Shown here: positions 1 through 5,921 of the stretch, piece after piece | How positions within the stretch are numbered: position 1 is the first letter of the stretch | Layout: each line of letters starts with the position of its first letter | Assembly (NCBI GenBank): GCA_002298995.1 | Contig: DBMO01000027.1 | Span: 1 to 12,088, forward strand | Length of the DNA stretch: 12,088 nucleotides | Origin: Desulfarculales bacterium UBA696 | GTDB taxonomy: Bacteria; Desulfobacterota; Syntrophobacteria; Syntrophobacterales; Syntrophobacteraceae | Direction: 5' to 3' | Program-made: the position numbers and the translations under genes | Notes under the pieces: generated by a model | Seen by the model: the letters and a program-made list of their open reading frames with translations, nothing else | The model's database searches: none | What the model was told of the DNA's origin: nothing

Positions 1-87
1 GATGGGTTGCGCTCCGCTCCACCCATCCTACATGTCGCGGACCGGGCGGGGGAGTCGTAGGATGGGTGGAGAGGAGCGCAACCCATC
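1..87. repeat. 31-bp near-perfect inverted repeat (REP/MITE-like)
   Basis: Arms at 1-31 and 57-87 are reverse complements with one mismatch, at the sixteenth base. They are separated by a 25-bp GC-rich spacer. Each arm is also a partial palindrome, starting GATGGGT and containing ACCCATC, so the element can form either one long hairpin or two small ones. Elements of this GATGGGT/ACCCATC type recur between genes in many bacterial genomes (recalled, not searched). The left arm begins at the first base of the window, so the element may extend further left. It lies just downstream of the last phage gene. Confidence 0.8.
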
Positions 88-149
88 GATTGCAAGCTAG
101 TGCAATCTTGGACGCAAAATCGTATTAGAAGGTGGGTAGGTATGCGGAG

Positions 150-184
150 GGCGGTCTCATCCAGTCGGTGGGACCGCCTTTGTT
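150..184 (+). terminator. Hairpin downstream of the terminase; T-rich tail on plus strand
   Basis: GGCGGTCTC (150-158) pairs with GGGACCGCC (170-178) through nine base pairs including one G-T. The plus-strand transcript then reads TTTGTTAT. As a factor-independent terminator it faces right and would stop plus-strand transcription coming from the left before it runs antisense into the terminase gene. For the minus-strand phage transcript it lies about 20 bases past the terminase stop, but no T tract follows on that strand. There it could only be a weak terminator or a 3'-end stabilising hairpin. Confidence 0.45.
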
Positions 185-196
185 ATAGCCTGTGGA

Positions 197-1657
197 TCAG
201 TAGCCTTTGAAAGAGGCGGTGCGGCGCTCTCCGATAGCCTCATATTCCACCGGGCCGCCATCGCTACGGGAGGCGGCATGCCAGGCGAGTGCGCAGGCTA
301 TGGCTGCGTCGCCGTGGCGCTTGCCGCCGTCCCGGCCTTTTCCGCGGTAATTTTCGGGGACTCTCGCAACGCCTTTTTCCATTCTCACCGAGCGCAGGTC
401 GTCCAGTATATCGGGGTCTTTGGGGATCAGGATGGTTCTGTCCTCGAAGGCCGCACGGCACGAGGCCATATTTTCGAGGTACCATTTATCGGTCAGCATC
501 ACCTGCTTGATGCGCCGGCTTCCGTAGCGCTGCATGGCGACCTCGGCCAGGTAGTGGCCGTTTCCGCGCGCGTCCATTGCACCTCCCGAGAAGCGCGGAA
601 GCCTGTCCGCGATATGGAAAAGTACCTGCTCCTGCTGGCGGAACGGAACATTTCGAAGCTCGACGACAAAGGGGGCGCGGTACCTCATCTTTCCGATTTC
701 TTGCAGAGGGAAGATGACGGTTAGATCGCCGCTTCGGCCAAAATCTTCGCCGAAAAACGAGGGTCGCTCCGGTGGAAGGTCTTCCATGAGCGCAGTGACG
801 TTTTGGTTCAGCCAATCGTTCATTTCGGCCCACCGCCGCTCTTCGGGCAATTCCGCGAACTCGGGCCTGCATGCCTTGCGAATTACTGGAATATCTTCAT
901 CCATGCACGATTCGATGAGGGCTCGTGGAATCCATGCGCCAGACCCACGGCTCGGAACGCAGAAAAGTTCCTCGTCCGCAAACTCGCCGTAGAAATCGAC
1001 TAGTTCCTTCCTCCAGGCCGATTCGGACCCTTCCGACCAGGGCTTCCCGGTCCGCAGGCAAATGCGCCTGAAAAGCCCTTGTTGCAGTGCATCATCGAGG
1101 GTTATCCGGTGGATCGAGTAAGGCTTTTTACCCGAACGCACATCATTTACGAGTTCATTAAAAGGATTTTCATCGCCGTTGTGGGTGCTTATGACGGCCA
1201 GCCTGCCGCCCCACATGAGCAGGGCGACGGCGGCCTTGAGGAGCTGAGGCAGGTCGTTGTGGAATGCGGCTTCATCAATTACCACCTTGCCCTGCTTGCC
1301 CCGGAGATTGCTCGGGCGGCTCGATAGGGCAGTTACCCTGAAATTTGACGCAAAACGTATTCGATAGCCGAGGATATCCTTCTCCTCGTCCCGGATCATC
1401 GCCTCTTCCATCCGGTCGGCGGCGATGCCCAGGTTTCGCGCCCAAAATGCCGTGTCGTTTATGAACTCGATTGCCATTTCGCGGCTGTATCCAATGTACC
1501 AGACGTTCATTCCGCCGGTGGAAGCCGCCGTTAGGGCTGAATCCGCCGCTTCGCACCAGCTCAGCCCCACCCGTCGTGACTTTTCGCAAACTTTCACCGG
1601 CGCGGGATCGTAAATCCACCTTTGCTGGTAGGGGAGAAGGGCGTAAGGCGATATCAT
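197..1657 (-). CDS. Mu gp28-like phage terminase large subunit
   Basis: This 486-residue protein matches the large terminase of Mu-like phages, the DNA-packaging motor and headful nuclease. The N-terminal ATPase shows a Walker A-like segment KSRRVGLSW (26-34), a Walker B with catalytic acid VVIDEA (125-130) and a coupling motif STHN (157-160). The C-terminal RNase H-like nuclease keeps its expected acidic residues: D305 in GEDFGRSGD, D362 in MDARGNG and D450 in KRHGDAA. Both domains therefore look intact, and the length is somewhat shorter than Mu gp28 as I recall it. The start ATG overlaps the TGA of the gp27-like gene in ATGA, implying coupled translation. The next expected gene, a DUF935 portal protein, does not follow: the stop is followed within 50 bases by a hairpin and then by an inverted repeat. 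I infer a packaging role if the rest of a phage exists elsewhere. Confidence 0.9.
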   Translation of the reverse strand: MISPYALLPYQQRWIYDPAPVKVCEKSRRVGLSWCEAADSALTAASTGGMNVWYIGYSREMAIEFINDTAFWARNLGIAADRMEEAMIRDEEKDILGYRIRFASNFRVTALSSRPSNLRGKQGKVVIDEAAFHNDLPQLLKAAVALLMWGGRLAVISTHNGDENPFNELVNDVRSGKKPYSIHRITLDDALQQGLFRRICLRTGKPWSEGSESAWRKELVDFYGEFADEELFCVPSRGSGAWIPRALIESCMDEDIPVIRKACRPEFAELPEERRWAEMNDWLNQNVTALMEDLPPERPSFFGEDFGRSGDLTVIFPLQEIGKMRYRAPFVVELRNVPFRQQEQVLFHIADRLPRFSGGAMDARGNGHYLAEVAMQRYGSRRIKQVMLTDKWYLENMASCRAAFEDRTILIPKDPDILDDLRSVRMEKGVARVPENYRGKGRDGGKRHGDAAIACALAWHAASRSDGGPVEYEAIGERRTASFKGY

Positions 1658-2175
1658 TCGGCAATCCCGAGTATCTTTCGCCGGATCTCCTCGGCGGCTT
1701 CTTCCGACAGGCCGTTTTTGCGGGTTTTCTGTCCGACCTCTTCGGCAGCCTTTTCCACCCGCGCCCGGAATTCCAGCCGAAGCCTCTCGCGCTGCACGTT
1801 GGATGACTGGAGCCTCGCGAAATCGGAGAGGAGCTTTGGCAGGATATCGATCTTTATTTCTCCCTTGAGCTGCGACTCGATTATCATCTGCGCGAAAAGG
1901 CGGGATGCCGCCTCGCCAAGCACCAGGCCGTCCTCGTTATCGGATGCCAGCGCCCGAGATTTTTCCTCGATTACACGCAGCCGCCTGTAGCATTCGAGAA
2001 AGTCATTGCCGTAGCGTCCGATGGTCGTCTTTTCAATATCGTGTCCCTGCTCGGCAAGAAAGCTCCCTATCTCCTCGAAGCTCGAACCCTCAACGAGCAG
2101 CCTGTCCACCTGTTCGGCGACATGGGGGGGAAGCTCTTTTGCTTTCCCTCTTCTTTTCCGGACTGTCCCGGCCAT
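1654..2175 (-). CDS. Mu gp27-like DUF3486 protein, probable small terminase subunit
   Basis: This 173-residue protein resembles the DUF3486 family, which sits directly before the large terminase in Mu-like phages and is taken to be the DNA-recognising small subunit. A basic N-terminus (KRRGKAKELPP) leads into a segment like a small DNA-binding helical domain (about 17-60: VDRLL, SFEEIGSFLAEQG, TTIGRYGNDF). A long charged helical region fills the rest, suited to oligomer formation. An open frame continues upstream to 2214, but I chose the ATG at 2175. It has GGGAG eight bases upstream, it overlaps the previous stop in TGATG, and the extension would overlap the upstream gene by 40 bases. The downstream end overlaps the terminase start in ATGA. 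The assignment rests on recognised sequence and gene order. Confidence 0.85.
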   Translation of the reverse strand: MAGTVRKRRGKAKELPPHVAEQVDRLLVEGSSFEEIGSFLAEQGHDIEKTTIGRYGNDFLECYRRLRVIEEKSRALASDNEDGLVLGEAASRLFAQMIIESQLKGEIKIDILPKLLSDFARLQSSNVQRERLRLEFRARVEKAAEEVGQKTRKNGLSEEAAEEIRRKILGIAE

Positions 2176-2420
2176 CAGGCAAGCTCCCGCTCGATTTCCC
2201 GGATCTCTTCGCACAGCGGCAGGTATGATTCGCGCAGCCGATGGAGGTCGGATATAAGCTCAAGGGCCTCGTCGGTTCGCAGCTCCTTTAGGGGTATGAC
2301 CGAGGCGGGCTGAATGATCTGCTTTATGGCCGAAATAAGGCCCTGGGCCCGCGCCGCCAGACGCATCCGCTCCATCTTCTTTTCCTGAAGAGCCCCTTTG
2401 AGGATCAGCCGCTCGCTCAT
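2175..2420 (-). CDS. Small all-helical phage protein of unknown function
   Basis: This 81-residue protein is rich in charged residues and leucine, with two likely helices (about 5-36 and 46-80) joined by a short PASVIPLKE turn, suggesting a helical hairpin or coiled coil. There is no signal peptide, membrane segment or catalytic motif. It sits where Mu-like phages carry small unassigned genes between lysis genes and gp27. The start overlaps the upstream stop in ATGA and is preceded by a purine-rich GGGAGGGAGGAGGG ribosome binding stretch. Its stop shares one base with the next start (TGATG). A structural or packaging accessory role is only a guess from position. Confidence 0.75.
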   Translation of the reverse strand: MSERLILKGALQEKKMERMRLAARAQGLISAIKQIIQPASVIPLKELRTDEALELISDLHRLRESYLPLCEEIREIERELA

Positions 2421-2782
2421 CCCTCCTCCCTCCCCGTAGCCTGTTTTTTGAGCCGCACCATCGGACAGAACTGGTTCAAACCTATCTGGTCACTCAGCTT
2501 CGCAAATCCCTGGGCGTTCATAATGAGGACGTCCTTCTGGTCGGATGCCAGGCTGGCGTAAACCTTTACCAATTCAACGTTGTCCTCGTACATGCGGCGC
2601 ACCTCGGAAAGACCGTCCTCGAAGACCTTCTGCTGTCTCAGGGTATCTTCGCGGTATGCCCGAAGCGTTCTGTCGTGGCTCCTCTCGCTGAAGTACCAGA
2701 CCACGAAGATTATTCCCGGAATGCCAAATGAGGAGACAATCTTTACGGCAAGATCCAATGCAATCTGGTCCATTCCGGGCAT
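2417..2782 (-). CDS. Single-TM phage membrane protein with coiled-coil tail
   Basis: This 121-residue protein has one hydrophobic segment at about 12-31 (VKIVSSFGIPGIIFVVWYF). A long charged helical region follows (about 35-100) and ends in a short basic tail with one cysteine. It lies one base after the holin stop and overlaps the next start in ATGA. Position between a holin and the terminase genes suggests the lysis or unassigned late region of a Mu-like phage. A second holin-like or inner-membrane spanin-like role is possible, but I recognise no family signature. ATG 2782 is preferred over ATG 2773 because GGAAG lies seven bases upstream of it. Confidence 0.75.
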   Translation of the reverse strand: MPGMDQIALDLAVKIVSSFGIPGIIFVVWYFSERSHDRTLRAYREDTLRQQKVFEDGLSEVRRMYEDNVELVKVYASLASDQKDVLIMNAQGFAKLSDQIGLNQFCPMVRLKKQATGREEG

Positions 2783-2783
2783 C

Positions 2784-3185
2784 CTAATTCTTCCAGGCCT
2801 TGACGCTCTTTTCCACCGAGCGGCCGACTATGTAGCCGCCAACACCGAGCTTCAGCAATTCCCACATGTCGGGTGGGACGTCCAGGCGGACAAGCGAGAA
2901 GATCGGGGCGATGATGTAGTTGTGAGCGATAACATAAGTGAAAGTCAGCATCAGGATAGGTCGCCAGTTTCTCTGGAGCCAACTGTTGCCCTCCGCTTCA
3001 GCGACAATTATCTGCGCCTGCGATTCGATTTCTTTCTGGAAAAGGGAGAAATCCTGGTTGAGCATCTGGATTTCGAGGTCATGCTTCAACTTGTTCGCCA
3101 AATCCTTGTCCTGCACCATCTTGTCGATTACTTCGACAGCCTGGCCGATCAATTTTCCGATAACGGGCAAAGCGCTCAGAAACAT
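2784..3185 (-). CDS. Phage holin of the 3-TM type (PF11351-like)
   Basis: This 133-residue protein resembles the 'holin of 3 TMs' family first named from gene transfer agents and common in Mu-like prophages. Such holins permeabilise the inner membrane at lysis. Visible are a weakly hydrophobic amphipathic N-terminus (1-20), a charged helical middle (21-66), the family-typical WLQRNWRPILML entering a membrane segment (about 76-98), and a final hydrophobic stretch around LLKLGVGGYIVG (110-121). The ORF stays open to 3251, but the ATG at 3185 has a strong AAAGGAGG a few bases upstream and matches the usual protein start. It is the first gene of the phage run. No endolysin lies upstream, so a partner lysis enzyme is missing from this window. 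Confidence 0.82.
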   Translation of the reverse strand: MFLSALPVIGKLIGQAVEVIDKMVQDKDLANKLKHDLEIQMLNQDFSLFQKEIESQAQIIVAEAEGNSWLQRNWRPILMLTFTYVIAHNYIIAPIFSLVRLDVPPDMWELLKLGVGGYIVGRSVEKSVKAWKN

Positions 3186-3292
3186 GCCGCCTCCTTTGAA
3201 ATATAATTTTCCGAATCCGCATCGTTGGACAATTGCGTCTTTCGGGAACAAGTTATCAAGGTGGGATTTCAGGTAGTGATACGGAAAATGAA

Positions 3293-3320
3293 GATTTAGG
3301 GATTTAGGGATTTAGGGATT
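3293..3320. repeat. Tandem octamer GATTTAGG, 3.5 copies
   Basis: GATTTAGG occurs three times head to tail at 3293, 3301 and 3309, followed by a partial GATT. It lies between the hsp20 terminator and the phage holin gene. The 107 bases between it and the holin start hold no gene. A possible minus-strand -10 (TTATAT) lies just upstream of the holin ribosome binding site, but its -35 is poor, so I do not call a promoter. The octamer resembles the units of the arrays at 9041-9127 and 10716-10764. Confidence 0.8.
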
Positions 3321-3358
3321 CAAAAGACCTGAGGGCTCCAAACGAATGGGCTAAGTGG

Positions 3359-3386
3359 ATTTTAAAGCGGGGGTTCGGACCCCCGC
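3359..3386 (-). terminator. Factor-independent terminator after hsp20
   Basis: An eight-base-pair perfect GC stem at 3367-3386 (GCGGGGGT/ACCCCCGC with a four-base loop) is followed on the minus strand by TTTAAAAT. It begins 43 bases downstream of the hsp20 stop and would separate hsp20 transcription from the phage genes. Confidence 0.85.
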
Positions 3387-3428
3387 ATGGAGAGTACATT
3401 TTGCCGTTCTAATCGTGAAATGGACAAT

Positions 3429-3896
3429 TTATTCGGTTTTGACTTCGATCTTCTTTTGAACCGCGATTTCGGCTTTCGGGATGGAAATCGTCAGGACGCC
3501 GTCTTTGTAGGTGGCCTCGATTCCGTCCTGTTTAAGGTCGGCAGGGAGAGTGAATGTGCGCACGAAAGAACCGAATTGCCTTTCCGTCCAATGGTAGGAC
3601 TCGTTCTCCTCCTTGTGCTCCTCCTCTTTCTCGCCCTTGACCGTCAGAATGTTCCCGGAGAGATTGATTTCAAGATTCTTGGGATCAATCCCGGGCATAT
3701 CCGCTTTCACGATGATATGGTCGCCAGTCTCCGACACGTCGAAAGCAGGGATCAACTCCGACGATTCCCTTAACAGAGAAGGCAGTCCACCGATCAACCG
3801 GGATGCAATCGGTTCATTGAAGAACCTGCCCATCCACTCGAAAGGAGCCGGCAGATCGGTCGTGCTCCGTCTGTAACGTGGAACCAATGTTGCCAT
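3429..3896 (-). CDS. Hsp20 / alpha-crystallin small heat-shock protein
   Basis: This 155-residue cytosolic chaperone belongs to the small heat-shock protein family, ATP-independent holdases that bind unfolding proteins and form large oligomers. The N-terminal arm (1-47) is variable. The alpha-crystallin domain spans about 48-140 with the typical FDVSETGDHIIVKADMPGI opening and the ATYKDGVLTISIPK motif near its end. The tail carries an I-x-V-type anchor (IEV, 150-152), needed in this family for oligomer assembly. A GTG at 3908 is also in frame but sits against the AAAGGGGG ribosome binding site, while ATG 3896 is about 11 bases from it, so 3896 is chosen. The gene stands alone, with its own promoter-like sequence and terminator, between the kinases and the phage genes. 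Confidence 0.95.
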   Translation of the reverse strand: MATLVPRYRRSTTDLPAPFEWMGRFFNEPIASRLIGGLPSLLRESSELIPAFDVSETGDHIIVKADMPGIDPKNLEINLSGNILTVKGEKEEEHKEENESYHWTERQFGSFVRTFTLPADLKQDGIEATYKDGVLTISIPKAEIAVQKKIEVKTE

Positions 3897-3946
3897 CTCG
3901 GAACACACCCCCTTTCAGTCGAGAAGACTCACCATTACCAGACTTT

Positions 3947-3974
3947 AAGATAATCGGGAGGGGAGAGGTGTCAA
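3947..3974 (-). promoter_or_regulatory. Candidate hsp20 promoter
   Basis: On the minus strand, TTGACA (3974-3969) is followed after 16 bases by TATCTT (3952-3947), a good vegetative sigma-70-type match about 50 bases before the hsp20 start. The spacer ends in CCCGATTA, slightly like the CCCCAT -10 of heat-shock sigma-32. The distance to the -35 is shorter than sigma-32 normally uses, so heat-shock control is not shown. I see no CIRCE inverted repeat. Confidence 0.55.
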
Positions 3975-4045
3975 TCTGATTAACGAGTTATATCGGATAT
4001 TTGAAAAATGGCAGATCCAAACTTGGAGACCTTCGGTCGATGCGG

Positions 4046-4071
4046 CCGGCAAGGTCGGGAGACCTTGCCGG
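4046..4071. terminator. Perfect 11-bp hairpin after the REC-histidine kinase gene
   Basis: CCGGCAAGGTC (4046-4056) and GACCTTGCCGG (4061-4071) form a perfect stem around a GGGA loop, 32 bases past the stop of the REC-PAS kinase. No T tract follows on either strand, so it is either a non-canonical terminator, a 3'-end stabiliser, or a REP-like palindrome. The rest of the gap up to the hsp20 promoter shows no gene. Confidence 0.5.
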
Positions 4072-4103
4072 AACGGGGTGTTGAAGGTGCTCCAGTTGGG
4101 CGC

Positions 4104-5750
4104 TCAGGGGATATCCCAGCAGGCAATGACCTTTGTGCCTGCCCCGGGGGAGGAAATTATTCGAAAGCTGCCTCCGGAGATTTCGGCGCGCTCTTTCATT
4201 GACGTCAGGCCGAGTCCACCATCGGGGCCGGAGCGGGAGGCGGGAGCATCCGGGTCGAAACCTGTTCCGTTATCGGCAATTTCCAGTTTGATGCAATTTC
4301 CCGCTCTATTGAGCGAAACGATAATTTTGTTTGCCCTGCTGTATTTTGCGGAATTGTTCATTGCCTCCTGGATTATGCGGAAGATGATGATCTTGAGCTG
4401 TTCCGGAATGTCGGATTCGTCGATCTTTATAATTTCCTCGATTGCGGCGCCTGAATAAAGCGATTGGAATCGGCGGCAAAACCAGCCGATGGTCACGACC
4501 AAACCGAGATCGTCCAGGAGCGAAGGCCGCAGGTCGGTCATGATCCGTCTTGATTCTTCAATACAATGATCCAGCACTGAGGAGAGTTGGGTGAGCAGCT
4601 CGGGACCGGCAGACCCCGCCTTTATCTTTTCGGCCGCGCTTTCCATGCAGAATTTGACCGCTGTAAGAGATGATCCGATGCTGTCGTGCATTTCCCTGGC
4701 AATTCTTTTTCGTTCGTCTTCCTGGGCGCCTATAAGCTGCGCGGCCAAAATCTTGAGCCGCCCCTCGGACATCTTGAGCGAGTCCATTGTCTCGGCCAGC
4801 TCAAGTGTGCGCCGATGAACGCGAAGCTCGAGTTCATCACGGGCCTGCTGAAGCTCCTGCTGGATCTTCTTCAGCTCGCTAATATCCCGCCACGCCGCTA
4901 CCGCACCGGTCACATGGCCGCTTTGGTCACGGATCGGGCCGGCGCTAATGAGGATCGGGACTGTGGTATCATTCGGGCCCTTGAAACACCATTCTTCGTT
5001 GGATATGTTCCGGCCCTGGGTGACGGCCCGCGAGATCGGCAGTTCGCTGGATGGGGCCCGTTCATCATCGCCGTGCCTCATGCCTGTTGTTTCATAGTCA
5101 GAAAGTACCCGGCCTTCGATTTCTTTTCGCGAGGTCCCCATCATCTCGAGGGCGTACTTGCTGAGGGCCTGTATCTTCAGACCGGGTGAATCCACAATGA
5201 CTATTCCTTCGGGGATGTGCTCCAGAAGGGCTTCCAGGATTGCCTTGCGTTCCTCGGCCTCCATCGCGCGGCGCTCAGCGTCCGCACGCGCCTCGGCATG
5301 CTGAAGCGTGCGCTCCTTTACCAGCTCTTCGAGATGATGCCTGTGCCTCTTTAGTTCCTCCTCCACGCTCTTGCTCTTCACCGAATAACGGATCGAGCGC
5401 TCCAGAAGAAGGGCGGTGAACTCGCCCTTTACCAGGTAGTCGGATGCGCCGCTTTTCATGGCGCGAAGGTCTATGTCGTAGTTGCCGTACGCCGTGAGGA
5501 ATATAATGGGCGCTCGGCAATCCATTGCTATGGCTTCTTCAAGGAGTTCGAGACCGTTTCTGGCGCCCAGCAGGTAATCGAGCAGATATACATCGTGCTC
5601 CGCACGGCGGATGGCTGCAAGGCCGCTTTCGTACGTACTCACCCATTCCAGCCGGAATTCCTGGCCGCCTATCTCGGAAAGCATTTCGGAAATGATCAGA
5701 AAGTCTTCGTCATCATCATCGATGAGTAGCATCTTCAATGGGTCTGACAT
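4104..5750 (-). CDS. Soluble hybrid sensor kinase: REC-PAS-HisKA_3-HATPase
   Basis: This 548-residue protein has no membrane segment. An N-terminal receiver domain (about 5-125) keeps the acidic cluster D11-D14, the phosphoacceptor D58 in YLLDYLLG, T86 and K108. A coiled coil (about 128-172) leads to a PAS domain (about 173-295) and a second coiled coil. A NarL/DegS-type dimerisation domain follows, with phosphoacceptor H355 in REMHDSIGSSL. The ATPase has an N-box QEAMNNSAKYS (N466), G1 DNGTGF (493-498) and G2 GLGL (512-515). Kinases of this class normally phosphorylate a LuxR/NarL-type regulator, and none is in the window. ATG 5750 is chosen over TTG 5765 because GAAAGG lies seven bases upstream. 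It lies 171 bases downstream of the membrane kinase with no clear terminator between, so co-transcription is likely. The receiver could take phosphate from that kinase (inference). Confidence 0.93.
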   Translation of the reverse strand: MSDPLKMLLIDDDDEDFLIISEMLSEIGGQEFRLEWVSTYESGLAAIRRAEHDVYLLDYLLGARNGLELLEEAIAMDCRAPIIFLTAYGNYDIDLRAMKSGASDYLVKGEFTALLLERSIRYSVKSKSVEEELKRHRHHLEELVKERTLQHAEARADAERRAMEAEERKAILEALLEHIPEGIVIVDSPGLKIQALSKYALEMMGTSRKEIEGRVLSDYETTGMRHGDDERAPSSELPISRAVTQGRNISNEEWCFKGPNDTTVPILISAGPIRDQSGHVTGAVAAWRDISELKKIQQELQQARDELELRVHRRTLELAETMDSLKMSEGRLKILAAQLIGAQEDERKRIAREMHDSIGSSLTAVKFCMESAAEKIKAGSAGPELLTQLSSVLDHCIEESRRIMTDLRPSLLDDLGLVVTIGWFCRRFQSLYSGAAIEEIIKIDESDIPEQLKIIIFRIIQEAMNNSAKYSRANKIIVSLNRAGNCIKLEIADNGTGFDPDAPASRSGPDGGLGLTSMKERAEISGGSFRIISSPGAGTKVIACWDIP

Positions 5751-5921
5751 CAAGCTACCTTTCAAAAGCCGCTACGGTATACAGGCCGGGCACAGAGCTT
5801 CATCCGGGCCCACACCCCGCGGTTGGTGGGCACCGGAAAATCCGCTGTGTCCACAAAACTTTTTCGCCGGTTGTACCTTAGTTGATGGCAATCGGCCCCC
5901 GCCGGAATCCATCGACAATTC

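Noticed and set aside
2580..3206. 208-residue plus-strand open frame opposite the phage genes
   Set aside because: It is antisense to the holin and one-TM genes, which have ribosome sites and coupled junctions; its translation matches nothing.
3293..3320. CRISPR array
   Set aside because: The octamer copies are directly abutted with no spacers, and no cas genes are present.
1..3320. Phage attachment-site direct repeats bounding the cassette
   Set aside because: The sequences at the two ends of the cassette share no direct repeat, no tRNA gene is nearby, and no integrase or MuA transposase is in the window.
3947..3974. Heat-shock sigma-32 promoter for hsp20
   Set aside because: The CCCGATTA segment is only about ten bases from TTGACA, too close for the usual sigma-32 spacing; the vegetative-type reading fits better.
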